From Thiomicrorhabdus sediminis (GTDB lineage Bacteria; Pseudomonadota; Gammaproteobacteria; Thiomicrospirales; Thiomicrospiraceae), in assembly GCF_005885815.1 (NCBI RefSeq), contig NZ_CP040602.1, positions 1,999,630 through 2,063,629 on the forward strand: 64,000 bases of DNA, read 5' to 3'. Within the stretch, counting starts at the first letter, position 1, and every line of letters starts with the position of its first letter. Positions 28,223-37,635 of this stretch are shown here, piece after piece. Made by a program: the position numbers and the translations under genes. The notes under the pieces were generated by a model, which was given only the letters and a program-made list of their open reading frames with translations, made no database searches and was not told where the DNA came from.

Positions 28223-28231
28223 TTATCCACA
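28223..28231 (+). promoter_or_regulatory. DnaA box (TTATCCACA)
   Basis: Perfect consensus 9-mer, about 300 bp upstream of the nrdA start. Confidence 0.65.
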
Positions 28232-28267
28232 GGCTTAGAGACAAGAATTCACGGGCGTTTTAGGTAT

Positions 28268-28276
28268 TTTTCCACA
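28268..28276 (+). promoter_or_regulatory. DnaA-box-like site (TTTTCCACA)
   Basis: Matches TTWTNCACA. It lies 45 bp after the perfect box, same orientation. Confidence 0.5.
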
Positions 28277-28339
28277 GAACAACCTTAATAACAGAGGTAA
28301 AAATAGGCCTTATTTGATGGTTGCACCCTAATTTAAAAT

Positions 28340-28355
28340 CTACTATATTTTGGTT
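28340..28355 (+). promoter_or_regulatory. NrdR box 1
   Basis: Sixteen bases with the ACTATAT core and TTG of the NrdR consensus ACACWATATATWGTGT; 11 of 16 agree with the commonly cited form. Its spacing to box 2 supports it. Confidence 0.65.
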
Positions 28356-28370
28356 AACGCGGAATTTTTC

Positions 28371-28386
28371 TATCTACATATAGTAT
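28371..28386 (-). promoter_or_regulatory. NrdR box 2
   Basis: On the minus strand it begins ATACTATAT, again the NrdR core. It starts 31 bp from box 1, three helical turns, the arrangement typical of NrdR-regulated nrd promoters. Confidence 0.65.
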
Positions 28387-28508
28387 TTTCACCGCAACAA
28401 GACACAAGGCGTTTGTCGTCACTTTTCACAGTCGACTTTGCATAGTGCCGCTAACCTGATGAATTTTCTAAAAATTCGATTTTTTAAACATTTTTCATTA
28501 CAACTTTT

Positions 28509-28517
28509 TTATACACA
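28509..28517 (+). promoter_or_regulatory. DnaA-box-like site (TTATACACA) just before nrdA
   Basis: Matches TTWTNCACA, 18 bp before the nrdA ATG. Confidence 0.4.
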
Positions 28518-28534
28518 GGTTGAAAAACGAGCCC

Positions 28535-30802
28535 ATGACTAATCAAAATATCCAAGTAACCAAACGTAATGGAACACAGGAACCAATCGATTTAGAAAAG
28601 ATTCACCGAGTCATAACATGGGCTGCAGAAGGCTTGGAAAATGTTTCCGTCTCAGAGGTCGAATTACGTTCTCATATTCAATTTTATGATGGTATTACCA
28701 CCTCCGACATTCATGAAACCATCATCAAATCAGCGGCAGATTTAATCTCAGAACGCACACCGGACTATCAACACCTTGCAGCGCGTTTGGCGATTTTCCA
28801 TTTACGCAAAAAGGCGTTTGACCGCTTTACCCCGCCCACCTTATTTGAGCATGTGAATAAGATGGTGCGCAGCGGCATGTATGACAGCCAGATTATTGAT
28901 GATTACAGCAAAGCCGAAATCGATGAGCTTGATGCCTATATCGACCATACACGCGATTTGAATTTCAGTTATGCGGCGGTTAAGCAGCTAGAAGGTAAAT
29001 ACCTGGTACAGAACCGTGTAACCGGAAAAATCTTCGAGAGCCCACAGTTTATCTATATGCTGATTCCTATGTGCTTGTTCTCACATTATCCAAGCGAAAC
29101 ACGTTTGCAGTACGTAAAAGACTTTTACGATGCCTGTTCTGAATTCAAGCTGTCTTTACCTACTCCAATCATGTCAGGCGTGCGTACCCCAACGCGCCAA
29201 TTCAGTTCATGCGTATTGATCGAGTGTGGCGACTCATTAGATTCGATTAACGCCACCTCTTCATCCATTGTGAAATATGTTTCTCAACGTGCAGGCATCG
29301 GTGTCAATGTCGGACGCATTCGTGCTTTAGGTAGTGAAATCCGCGGCGGTGAAGCCTACCACACAGGTATGATCCCATTTATCAAACACTTCCAGACCGC
29401 GGTTAAATCCTGCTCTCAAGGTGGTGTTCGAGGTGGTGCTGCCACTCTGTTCTACCCGATCTGGCACTTGGAAGTCGAATCGTTAATCGTATTGAAAAAT
29501 AACCGAGGTGTTGAAGAAAACCGTGCCCGTCATTTGGATTACGGCGTACAGATCAACAAACTGATGTATCAACGCATGATTGAAGGCGGCGACATCACGC
29601 TATTCAGCCCGTCAGATGTACCGGGCTTGTATGATGCTTTCTTTGAAGATCAGGATGAGTTTGAGCGCTTATACAAAATATATGAAGCCGATGACGGCAT
29701 TCGTAAAAAGAGAGTCAAAGCAATTGAACTGTTTACTCAGGTTGCCCAGGAGCGCGCACAAACCGGTCGAATCTATATTCAGAACGTTGACCACTGCAAT
29801 ACTCACAGTCCGTTTGATCCTGCAAAAGCACCGGTACACCAATCTAACTTGTGCTTGGAAATCGCTCTACCAACCAAGGCGTTAAATTCGGTTGAAGACC
29901 CAGACGGTGAAATCGCCTTATGTACTTTATCGGCATTTAACCTTGGTGCCATCGAGAACCTTGATGAATTGGAAAACCTATCAGAGCTGATTGTACGTGC
30001 TCTGGATAGCCTATTAGATTATCAAGACTACCCAGTTGAAGCGGCTCGTCGTGCCAGTATGGGGCGCCGCACCTTAGGTGTTGGTGTCACCAATATGGCT
30101 TACTACCTAGCTAAAAACCGTGTGCGTTACTCAGACGGTTCGGCAAACGGCTTAATGCACCGCACCTTCGAGGCTATCCAGTACTACCTACTTAAGGCAT
30201 CGAATAAGCTATCTAAAGAATATGGTGCTTGTACCTACTTTGCAGATACCACCTATGCTCAAGGAATCCTACCGATTGATACCTATAAGAGAGAGTTGGA
30301 TGAAATCTGTAATGAACCGCTACATCTGGACTGGGAAAGCTTACGTGAACAAATCAAAACCGATGGTTTGCGTAATTCAACCCTAACAGCATTAATGCCT
30401 TGTGAAACCTCTTCACAGATTACTAACTCAACCAACGGTATTGAACCACCTCGTGGTTACGTATCGGTTAAGGCATCAAAGGACGGTATTCTTAAACAGG
30501 TCGTGCCTGGATTCAAAGACCACCGTAACGACTATGAACTGTTATGGCATATTCCTGATAATAAAGGCTATCTGCAATTGGTCGGCATTATGCAGAAGTT
30601 TGTCGATCAGGCGATCTCGGCTAACACCAACTATGACCCGGCGCGCTTTGATGAAGACAAGGTTCCGATCAAGCTGGTTCTGCAAGACCTGCTTTACGCA
30701 TACAAAATGGGCTTGAAGACGCTTTACTATCACAACACACGTGATGGCGCGGATGACAGCCAAGAGGATGATGGCTGCGCAGGCGGCGCCTGTAAACTTT
30801 AA
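28535..30802 (+). CDS. nrdA: Ribonucleoside-diphosphate reductase, class Ia alpha subunit
   Basis: About 755 residues. The ATP-cone starts VTKRNGTQEPIDLEKIHRVI, the regulatory region binding ATP/dATP. The core has SSCVLIECGDSLDSI (active-site Cys), the NLCLEIALP region with another active-site Cys, and CETSSQITNSTNGIEPPRG. The C-terminal thioredoxin-facing pair is DDGCAGGACKL. Makes deoxyribonucleotides with NrdB, encoded 7 kb away. The start is ATG at 28535 (MTNQNIQV); the in-frame TTG at 28520 is weaker. Regulated probably by NrdR and DnaA from the upstream sites. Confidence 0.97.
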   Translation: MTNQNIQVTKRNGTQEPIDLEKIHRVITWAAEGLENVSVSEVELRSHIQFYDGITTSDIHETIIKSAADLISERTPDYQHLAARLAIFHLRKKAFDRFTPPTLFEHVNKMVRSGMYDSQIIDDYSKAEIDELDAYIDHTRDLNFSYAAVKQLEGKYLVQNRVTGKIFESPQFIYMLIPMCLFSHYPSETRLQYVKDFYDACSEFKLSLPTPIMSGVRTPTRQFSSCVLIECGDSLDSINATSSSIVKYVSQRAGIGVNVGRIRALGSEIRGGEAYHTGMIPFIKHFQTAVKSCSQGGVRGGAATLFYPIWHLEVESLIVLKNNRGVEENRARHLDYGVQINKLMYQRMIEGGDITLFSPSDVPGLYDAFFEDQDEFERLYKIYEADDGIRKKRVKAIELFTQVAQERAQTGRIYIQNVDHCNTHSPFDPAKAPVHQSNLCLEIALPTKALNSVEDPDGEIALCTLSAFNLGAIENLDELENLSELIVRALDSLLDYQDYPVEAARRASMGRRTLGVGVTNMAYYLAKNRVRYSDGSANGLMHRTFEAIQYYLLKASNKLSKEYGACTYFADTTYAQGILPIDTYKRELDEICNEPLHLDWESLREQIKTDGLRNSTLTALMPCETSSQITNSTNGIEPPRGYVSVKASKDGILKQVVPGFKDHRNDYELLWHIPDNKGYLQLVGIMQKFVDQAISANTNYDPARFDEDKVPIKLVLQDLLYAYKMGLKTLYYHNTRDGADDSQEDDGCAGGACKL

Positions 30803-30844
30803 ATGGCCTTTTGAGCTAAACTCAAAAGCTCTATAGCCAGGTAC

Positions 30845-30885
30845 AAAAAAGCGACCGATGTTATAAAACTTCGGTCGCTTTTTTT
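30845..30885. terminator. Bidirectional terminator between nrdA and cysQ
   Basis: Stem GCGACCGA / TCGGTCGC flanked by A and T runs on both sides, between convergent genes. Confidence 0.88.
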
Positions 30886-30912
30886 ATGTAGATGATTTAT
30901 TTAGATGTTGAG

Positions 30913-31839
30913 TTACATCACCTCAGGGAATTTCGGCCATTGATAGTCAGCGTGACTGACGACAATAAAGAACGGGTTCAATAACGACGGGGTTTGAACA
31001 TATTGCAGAGGATGACCGGCTGCATTGAGAATTGCACCGCCTGCGGCTTCGACAATCGCTTGCGACGCGGCGGTATCCCATAATGATGTCGGACCAAAGC
31101 GTGGATAAACATCGACCGCACCTTCGGCCACCAAACAGGCCTTCAAGGCCGAGCCCATTTTCATGGCCTGAGCCATACCAAGATCATTCATAAAACTCTG
31201 TACCTGTGATCCGTGGCGGCGACTTACCGCAACCTTAAAACTTCTCTGCCGCTTGAGCTGTTGAGGATGCTCGGCCACCCCAATAGCTGCCGCTTGTTTC
31301 AATAGATAATCCCAATTTAAAGAAGCACTATCAGCGGTATCCTGGGCTTGTTGCTGGGGCCACAAACCTTTTAATTTACCGCATGGCATTTGCATCGCAT
31401 CATTTAACTGATGCGATGCAAAATACAAATTGCCTAACTCTGGTCCATAGACCACACCCAAAACAGGCTTATGGTCGACGACCAAAGCGATATTCACCGA
31501 ATACTCGCCGGTTTGATCAATGAACTCTTTGGTGCCATCCAATGGATCCACCAGCCAGAATGTCGCCCAATGCTGACGTTTTTCAAAATCAATTTGTGCC
31601 AAGGTCTCTTCGGTAATAATCGGAATATCCGGTGTTAGCGCACGCAGCGCCTTGGAGATGACTTTATCCGCGGCCAAATCCGCTTCGGTTACCGGCGTGC
31701 CGTCCGACTTTTTCTCTATATTGACACTGTTTTGACGATAATATCGGCCAATAAGCTGCCCTGCTTGATAAGCAATATGGCAAATCTCCGGCAACCACTG
31801 ATTAAGCGGTAACTGCGCAACTGCGGTATTAATAGACAT
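30913..31839 (-). CDS. cysQ: 3'(2'),5'-bisphosphate nucleotidase
   Basis: A 308-residue inositol-monophosphatase-fold enzyme of the CysQ group: TEADLAADKVI, ITEETLAQIDF and the metal-binding WLVDPLDGTKEFI, then LWDTAASQAIVEAAGG. It hydrolyses PAP to AMP and phosphate, relieving inhibition in sulfate assimilation. NudE follows it on the same strand but the gene order is nudE then cysQ, with 54 bp between. Length is about 50 residues more than E. coli CysQ, the extra being in the middle (around LKGLWPQQQAQ). Confidence 0.92.
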   Translation of the reverse strand: MSINTAVAQLPLNQWLPEICHIAYQAGQLIGRYYRQNSVNIEKKSDGTPVTEADLAADKVISKALRALTPDIPIITEETLAQIDFEKRQHWATFWLVDPLDGTKEFIDQTGEYSVNIALVVDHKPVLGVVYGPELGNLYFASHQLNDAMQMPCGKLKGLWPQQQAQDTADSASLNWDYLLKQAAAIGVAEHPQQLKRQRSFKVAVSRRHGSQVQSFMNDLGMAQAMKMGSALKACLVAEGAVDVYPRFGPTSLWDTAASQAIVEAAGGAILNAAGHPLQYVQTPSLLNPFFIVVSHADYQWPKFPEVM

Positions 31840-31893
31840 AAATGAAATTTCTTATTTTTAAATTTTTGATATTCGAGACCAAACAAGAGGAGA

Positions 31894-32445
31894 TTAGATC
31901 CACTCTTTCTCTTTTAATAGCAACATTAAGGCAGCATAAGCACGCCCTTCACTAAAATCAGGGTGGCTTAATAGTTCGGCCCAGTTCTTGAGCGGCCACT
32001 TCACTACTTCCAACGGTTCCGGTTCATCGCCTTCGGCGTCACTAGGCTCCAACTCGGTTGCCAAGACAATATGGGTTTGATGGGTCATATAACCGGCTGC
32101 CAAGCTGACCGAATCGAGCAATTTCACCTGATTAGGCAGATAACCGATTTCTTCCTGACTTTCTCTAATGCAAGCTTGTTGCCAACCTTCACCTGGATCG
32201 ATTTTTCCTTTTGGAAAACCGAGTTCATAGCGCCCTACACCGGCACCATATTCACGAATCAACAATAGATGATCATCATCCAAAAGCGGCACAATTAATA
32301 CTGCGCCATTCGGGTTGCCAACTAGCCTTTCGTAGACAACTTGTGTACCATTAGCAAAAGCAATCTGCTGAGACTGAACGGTAAAAATACGCGATTTCAG
32401 TTCTATATTTTCAGCCAAAATAGTAGGCGATTTTTTTTCAGACAT
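31894..32445 (-). CDS. nudE: ADP-compounds hydrolase NudE (Nudix)
   Basis: About 183 residues. The full Nudix box is present: GKIDPGEGWQQACIRESQEE-IG with the catalytic Glu residues. The N-terminal domain (IFTVQSQQIAFANGTQVVYER) is the NudE/ADP-ribose type. Hydrolyses ADP-ribose, NADH and Ap3A-type compounds. The ATG at 32445 has GAGA upstream. It is divergent from the yrfG-like gene; nudE and yrfG are also near one another in E. coli. Confidence 0.92.
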   Translation of the reverse strand: MSEKKSPTILAENIELKSRIFTVQSQQIAFANGTQVVYERLVGNPNGAVLIVPLLDDDHLLLIREYGAGVGRYELGFPKGKIDPGEGWQQACIRESQEEIGYLPNQVKLLDSVSLAAGYMTHQTHIVLATELEPSDAEGDEPEPLEVVKWPLKNWAELLSHPDFSEGRAYAALMLLLKEKEWI

Positions 32446-32531
32446 GTCATTCTCAATCAATTCAAAGCCTTGCTAGAAGTTTGCTTTAGCAAGCTGTCTG
32501 TTAATCATACGCCAAGGGATAGATTTTTCCA

Positions 32532-33194
32532 ATGAAGCAACACATTATCGACTGGTCACAAATCCAAACCGTTTTACTGGATATGGACGGCACTTTACTC
32601 GATCTTCACTTTGACTGGCATTTCTGGATGGAGTTTGTACCGCAATCCTACGCAAAGGAAAAACAGATTCCGGTTTCTCGTGCCAAACAGATCATTCACA
32701 AAAAAATTAACGCGCAAGCCGGCACTTTAAACTGGTACTGCCTTGATTACTGGACTGACGCCTTACAACTGCCGATAGCACAGTTAAAACGTCAATTACG
32801 CCATAATATTAAGGTCCATCCGGAAGTTATCAACTTTTTAAAAGCCTTACGCGAGCAGGGCAAGGATGTGATTATGGTCACCAATGCTCATCAGGATAGC
32901 TTGGCGGTTAAACTGGAAATGACCGAAATCGGTCGCTATTTCGATCACTTAATTTCGGCACACGATTTTGGCATGCCCAAAGAAGATATCGCCATTTGGG
33001 ATGCCATTCATAGCGTCCACCCTTATGATCCGGCGCGTACCGTTTTGATCGATGATAACCTGCACGCATTGCAAACCGCTAAAGACTATGGCATTAGAGA
33101 ACAACTTTGCGCAACGTTTGTCAGCCCGCACCTTGATCCCATCGACCCTAAAGGCTTCAAACACTTCAGCAATTTTCTCGAGATCATGCCTTAA
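32532..33194 (+). CDS. yrfG: GMP/IMP nucleotidase YrfG (HAD family)
   Basis: A 220-residue HAD phosphatase: VLLDMDGTLLDLHFD (motif I, nucleophile Asp), VTNAHQDS (motif II), and VLIDDNLHALQTAKDYG (motif IV). The cap after motif I (HFDWHFWMEFVPQSYA) is specific to YrfG. Dephosphorylates purine 5'-monophosphates. It is divergent from nudE with an 86-bp spacer that should hold both promoters. Confidence 0.9.
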   Translation: MKQHIIDWSQIQTVLLDMDGTLLDLHFDWHFWMEFVPQSYAKEKQIPVSRAKQIIHKKINAQAGTLNWYCLDYWTDALQLPIAQLKRQLRHNIKVHPEVINFLKALREQGKDVIMVTNAHQDSLAVKLEMTEIGRYFDHLISAHDFGMPKEDIAIWDAIHSVHPYDPARTVLIDDNLHALQTAKDYGIREQLCATFVSPHLDPIDPKGFKHFSNFLEIMP

Positions 33195-33246
33195 GCCTGG
33201 CAAAGCTTAATCAAGTTAAAAGGCATCGGCCATTAACTTTTGTCTG

Positions 33247-33882
33247 CTAGCTTTTATTCAACAAATAGACTTTTTCTGTCGTGGTAACGCCTTTACGCGC
33301 CCCCGTTTCAGTATGCAGCAACTCAATTTGGCAAAATTCACCAAATAAATGCTGCACTTCTGCCTCGGTCACCGAAAAAGGCGGCCCGGCTAATTGTCCC
33401 TGGTCATATTCCATCGTCACCAACAGTATTTTTACACCCGTTGGCAAAATGTTTTTTAGATGCTGAGCATAATCTTGTCGCATCGCTGGCGGCAAGGCCA
33501 CCAATGCAGCGCGATCATAAACAGCTTGTATTGACTCGCAATCAGCAGCACTGACAGCAAAGAAGTCACCGCATAATAGGGTCATATCGGCCAACTGATA
33601 ACCGCAATGAGATTCTGTTTGCACAGGCTTTGCCTCTGGCAGTGTATTTTCTTGCAAAAACTCATCGAGCGCCTGCAAGCTCAACTCCACACCCAAAACT
33701 TTATGGCCTTGCTGGGCCAACCAAAGCATATCCAACGATTTGCCACACAAAGGCACCAGTACCGCCTCACTGCCAGTTAGATTCAGTTGGCGCCAATAGT
33801 TTTTTAAAAAGCCGTTAATCTCGGTCTGATGAAAACCGGTTTCGCTATTTGCCCATTTTTTATGCCAAAAATCCGCTTGCAT
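33247..33882 (-). CDS. tpm: Thiopurine S-methyltransferase family protein
   Basis: About 211 residues with the TPMT layout: FWHKKWANSETGFHQTEIN at the N-terminus, VLVPLCGKSLDMLWLAQQGH (SAM-binding) and VYDRAALVALPPAMR. Bacterial members also methylate tellurite and selenite species. The ATG at 33882 has GAGAG immediately upstream; a longer in-frame reading to 33966 would put 28 non-family residues in front. It is convergent with yrfG. Confidence 0.93.
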   Translation of the reverse strand: MQADFWHKKWANSETGFHQTEINGFLKNYWRQLNLTGSEAVLVPLCGKSLDMLWLAQQGHKVLGVELSLQALDEFLQENTLPEAKPVQTESHCGYQLADMTLLCGDFFAVSAADCESIQAVYDRAALVALPPAMRQDYAQHLKNILPTGVKILLVTMEYDQGQLAGPPFSVTEAEVQHLFGEFCQIELLHTETGARKGVTTTEKVYLLNKS

Positions 33883-34042
33883 CACTCTCTCTACTTGTTT
33901 GTACGCTGTATCCAGTCCGAATCGATATGCTTCAAGATTAACGTCAGTGTCTAATGAGTCCCTCACCAGAGCATTCCGTTATAATGGTGGCGATTTTAAC
34001 ATAGGCCTTTGAAATTAATGGCTCACATAGAAAACTAACGAT

Positions 34043-34597
34043 ATGACCAATTCGAATCAATCTAATGCTCCATCGGATGAGAGTAAAACCGGTTTCTGGC
34101 AAAAAAACTGGGTAAAAAACAGCCTGACTGTAGCGGTGTTTATTGTGCTTTATTTGGCCATGCGCCCTTTTATGCAAGGCGATGTCATTGAGGGCAAGGC
34201 ACCAATTATGCAATTGACCAGCATTAATGGTGAACCGATCGATTTACAGCAACTCTCAATGCAAGGCCAACCGGTACTGGTTCACTTTTGGGCAACCTGG
34301 TGTCCTATTTGCAGTGTCGCTCATGATGATATCGAATCCATTGCCGAAGATTATGCGGTAATCAATATTGCCAGCCAATCCGCCGATGATGAACAGTTAA
34401 TGGCTTATGCCGCCGAGAACAATATGAACCCGGCTTTGATCGTCAATGATCTGGATGGTCAATGGATGTCGACTTTTGGAGCCAAAGCGGTACCTGCGGA
34501 CTTCATTATTGATGGTCAAGGCAATATTCGTTTTGTCGAAGTCGGTTTCACCACCGAAATCGGACTTCGCCTGCGTCTTTGGCTCGCCGGTTTTTAG
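34043..34597 (+). CDS. Membrane-anchored thioredoxin-like (TlpA/ScsD-type) oxidoreductase
   Basis: A 184-residue protein with one N-terminal membrane anchor (SLTVAVFIVLYLAMRPF) and a periplasmic thioredoxin fold carrying WATWCPICSVAHDD, a CPIC active site, and cis-Pro in AVPADFIID. Belongs to the protein-disulfide-oxidoreductase group near TlpA/ScsD. Probable role: periplasmic thiol exchange; the partner is not visible here. The next gene starts 12 bp later, so they may be co-transcribed. Confidence 0.85.
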   Translation: MTNSNQSNAPSDESKTGFWQKNWVKNSLTVAVFIVLYLAMRPFMQGDVIEGKAPIMQLTSINGEPIDLQQLSMQGQPVLVHFWATWCPICSVAHDDIESIAEDYAVINIASQSADDEQLMAYAAENNMNPALIVNDLDGQWMSTFGAKAVPADFIIDGQGNIRFVEVGFTTEIGLRLRLWLAGF

Positions 34598-34609
34598 GCT
34601 TAGAGACCA

Positions 34610-35353
34610 ATGAAGCAACATGGTGATATCATCTATAGCGAACGCGATGAATTCGGTCTAATTCAGGTGGTTGAAGACAGCGCCACGCGTAAGCTGTTTT
34701 TTGACTCCAATGTCGAACAAAGCTGTCAGTACCTCAATGCTCCGCTGAGTTTGAACTTTGAATATCAACAGAAAACCGTTGCTCAAATTCTTGATTTTGC
34801 CGCCCGCAATAAACGTTCGCCGCGCATCTTGATGCTCGGATTGGGTGGAGGCTCTATTGCCGCTCAACTGAACCACTGCCTGCCAAAATCGATGATCACC
34901 GTTATCGAGCTCAGACAAGCCGTAATCGATTGCGCCTATCGTTTTTTTCAGCTGCCCCATGTACCGGAAATTGAAGTTCTGCAAGATGACGCGCTTCAGT
35001 TTGTCGCTCAACAGAGTGCACAAGCAGCCTCAGATTCCAATTGCCACTATGATGTGATTATTGTCGATATTTTTGATGCCTCAGGCTTGGCTAGTGAACT
35101 CAGCTCGACAGAATTCAATGCACAACTTTGGCAATTGGTAAATCAGCAACAAGGCATGTTACTGTTCAACCTTTGGCATCAATGGCAAAACCAGCCCAAT
35201 GCCGACAGCAAAAAAGCCAAACCGACCCAAGACAGCCAGCAAATCATCGATTATTGGCAAAAGCTTATCAATCAACAATCTAGCTGGCAGTTAAACCGTT
35301 ATAATATCCAATCCAGCCAAAACCTGATTGTTGAACTCTGTAAAAAGCCTTAA
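34610..35353 (+). CDS. Spermidine-synthase-like methyltransferase-fold protein
   Basis: A 247-residue protein with the Rossmann spermine/spermidine synthase fold: ILMLGLGGGSIAAQL (SAM/dcSAM binding), VIELRQAVIDCAYRFF and VIIVDIFDASGLASELSS. It lacks the N-terminal tetramerisation domain with the full substrate pocket of SpeE. Such small homologues are common and of unknown reaction; polyamine synthesis should not be assumed. Confidence 0.75.
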   Translation: MKQHGDIIYSERDEFGLIQVVEDSATRKLFFDSNVEQSCQYLNAPLSLNFEYQQKTVAQILDFAARNKRSPRILMLGLGGGSIAAQLNHCLPKSMITVIELRQAVIDCAYRFFQLPHVPEIEVLQDDALQFVAQQSAQAASDSNCHYDVIIVDIFDASGLASELSSTEFNAQLWQLVNQQQGMLLFNLWHQWQNQPNADSKKAKPTQDSQQIIDYWQKLINQQSSWQLNRYNIQSSQNLIVELCKKP

Positions 35354-35439
35354 ACGACTAATGGGTTCAGCTCAGAAAACGGCTGCTGCTAGCGATTAGC
35401 CAGCAGAACTAATAAAAACCCTCAATGCAGTGATTTTAT

Positions 35440-37380
35440 ATGGCTCTACTTTTTTTACGCGATGTCAGCCTCAGTTTTGGTGCCGCGCCCCTACTTGATA
35501 AAGTGAATTTTCAACTGGAAACGCAAGAACGCGTGTGTATTGTCGGTCGTAACGGCGAGGGAAAATCGACACTACTTAAAGTCATTGAAGGTTTGATACA
35601 GCCGGATGACGGCAACCGTATTGTTCAAGACGGCGTTAAAATTGCCAAACTGCAGCAAGAAGTACCTCATGACACAACCGGCTCGGTTTTTCATGTGATT
35701 GCTCAAGGCATGGGCGAAATCGGCGCATTACTCGAGCAGTTCCACCAACTTAGCCATAGCATGGAACACGATTACAGTGAGCAGACACTGGCTAAATTCA
35801 CCCAAGTGCAACAAAAGATCGAAGCGCAGAACGGCTGGGAACTGAAACAAAATGTCGATACCATTATCTCTAAACTCGGTCTACCCGCTGAAAGTGAGTT
35901 CTCCAATCTATCCGGTGGAATGAAGCGCCGCGTTTTGCTTGCTCAGGCGCTGGTACAGAATCCGGATGTATTGCTACTGGATGAGCCGACCAACCACTTG
36001 GATATTCCATCAATTCAGTGGCTGGAAAACTTCCTCAAAAACATTCGCTGTTCTTTGATTTTCATTACTCACGACCGTGCTTTTTTACAGGCGCTGGCGA
36101 CCCGTATCATTGATTTAGACCGTGGCCAACTGAGCAATTGGGAGTGTGACTATCACACCTATCTTGAGCGTAAAGCCGAATGGCTTGATGCCGAAGCCAA
36201 ACAAAATGCACTGTTTGATAAAAAACTGGCGCAGGAAGAAGCCTGGATACGCCAAGGCATCAAGGCGCGTCGTACCCGTAATGAAGGCCGTGTTCGCGCC
36301 CTGCAAAAACTGCGTTCAGAACACAAAGAACGTCGTCATCAACAAGGCACCGCCAACCTTCAGGTCAACCGTGCGGAAATCTCCGGTAAGGTGGTATTTG
36401 AAATTGACAATCTCAGTTTCAACTGGCCAGATAAACCGATTGTCAGCAATCTTTCCTGTGTCATTATCCGTGGCGATAAGGTCGGGATCATCGGTGAAAA
36501 CGGCTGTGGTAAATCCACCCTGCTATCTCTTCTACTCGACAAGCAACAGCCTCAGCAAGGTTCGGTCAAGCACGGTACCAATCTGGAAATCGCTTATTTC
36601 GATCAGCATCGCGCACAACTGGATGAAAACAAACCGGTTGTCGAAAGCGTACTCGAAGAGAGCGACCATGTTGAAATCAATGGTCAGCGCAAACACGTGA
36701 TCAGTTATCTGGGCGATTTTTTGTTTTCACCTGACCGCGCCCGCCAACCGGTCAAATCGCTTTCAGGTGGCGAACGTAACCGCCTGCTATTGGCGCGAGT
36801 ATTTGCCAAGCCGTCAAACCTTTTGATTCTCGATGAACCCACCAATGATCTGGATGTCGAAACGCTGGAATTACTCGAAGAGCTGCTGATGAACTATCAG
36901 GGCACGGTACTGATTGTCAGCCACGACCGAGCTTTCCTAAATAATGTCTGCACCAGCTCATTGGTATTTGATGCGCCGGGCGAGGTCAATGAGTATGTAG
37001 GTGGCTATGATGACTGGTTAAGACAACGCCCGGAACACTATAATCAAGCTCCAAGCCTTAGCAAAAACACCGCAACACCAGCAAGCGACAACAAAGCCAA
37101 TGAAGCTAAGCCGGCAACTGCTGGCAACAAAAGCAACAAGCCCGCTGCCAAGGCGAAAAAACTCAGCTATAAGGATCAGCGCGAATACGATGCGTTACCC
37201 GAATTGCTAGAAAACTTGGAAGCCGAGTTGGAAGCTCTGGGCGAACAGGTCGCCGACCCGGAGTTTTATCAACAAGACAATGAACAGGTGCAGCAAGTGT
37301 TAAAACAACTCAGTGATAAAGAGGCGCAACTGGAACAAGCCTTTGAACGCTGGGAAGCGCTTGAATCAATGTTGAACTAA
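35440..37380 (+). CDS. uup: ABC-F ATPase Uup
   Basis: A 646-residue soluble protein with two ABC modules. First: Walker A GRNGEGKST, signature LSGGMKRR, Walker B LLLDEPTNHLD. Second: GENGCGKST, LSGGERNR, LILDEPTNDLD. A long linker rich in Arg separates them (RQGIKARRTRNEGRVRALQK), and a charged C-terminal coiled coil (ELLENLEAELEALGEQVADPEFY) follows an Ala/Lys-rich segment: the Uup C-terminal domain. There is no membrane domain. ABC-F proteins act on the ribosome or, for Uup, on branched DNA and ribosome assembly. Confidence 0.94.
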   Translation: MALLFLRDVSLSFGAAPLLDKVNFQLETQERVCIVGRNGEGKSTLLKVIEGLIQPDDGNRIVQDGVKIAKLQQEVPHDTTGSVFHVIAQGMGEIGALLEQFHQLSHSMEHDYSEQTLAKFTQVQQKIEAQNGWELKQNVDTIISKLGLPAESEFSNLSGGMKRRVLLAQALVQNPDVLLLDEPTNHLDIPSIQWLENFLKNIRCSLIFITHDRAFLQALATRIIDLDRGQLSNWECDYHTYLERKAEWLDAEAKQNALFDKKLAQEEAWIRQGIKARRTRNEGRVRALQKLRSEHKERRHQQGTANLQVNRAEISGKVVFEIDNLSFNWPDKPIVSNLSCVIIRGDKVGIIGENGCGKSTLLSLLLDKQQPQQGSVKHGTNLEIAYFDQHRAQLDENKPVVESVLEESDHVEINGQRKHVISYLGDFLFSPDRARQPVKSLSGGERNRLLLARVFAKPSNLLILDEPTNDLDVETLELLEELLMNYQGTVLIVSHDRAFLNNVCTSSLVFDAPGEVNEYVGGYDDWLRQRPEHYNQAPSLSKNTATPASDNKANEAKPATAGNKSNKPAAKAKKLSYKDQREYDALPELLENLEAELEALGEQVADPEFYQQDNEQVQQVLKQLSDKEAQLEQAFERWEALESMLN

Positions 37381-37635
37381 TGGATCAAGGCGTCAAAAAA
37401 CCGTTGAATTTCGTCGCTTGCTAAGCCGTAAAAAAGACTCTTAAACGCCGCTTATCCATTAATAAAAAGCTCTCTCTATCTAAACCGGGAAAACTGTACT
37501 AGAATAGTGCCAATTATCTTTTTAATAGCGCTAAATTATTGCGAGAAAATTACCAGCTAACCGCTTAATTTACGGGGTTATTTTGAATTTCAAAAAACCT
37601 TAAAAAGCGGTCAGTTTTATAGGAAGCTGTATTTT

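Larger units (their letters stand above)
28021..28534. promoter_or_regulatory. nrdA upstream control region
   Basis: About 510 bp with no gene. It holds two NrdR-box-like sites and three matches to the DnaA-box consensus TTWTNCACA, listed separately. The rest is AT-rich with no other recognised structure. Confidence 0.75.

Noticed and set aside
34610-35353. Naming this gene speE (spermidine synthase)
   Set aside because: It lacks the N-terminal domain and full polyamine pocket of SpeE; only the fold is supported.
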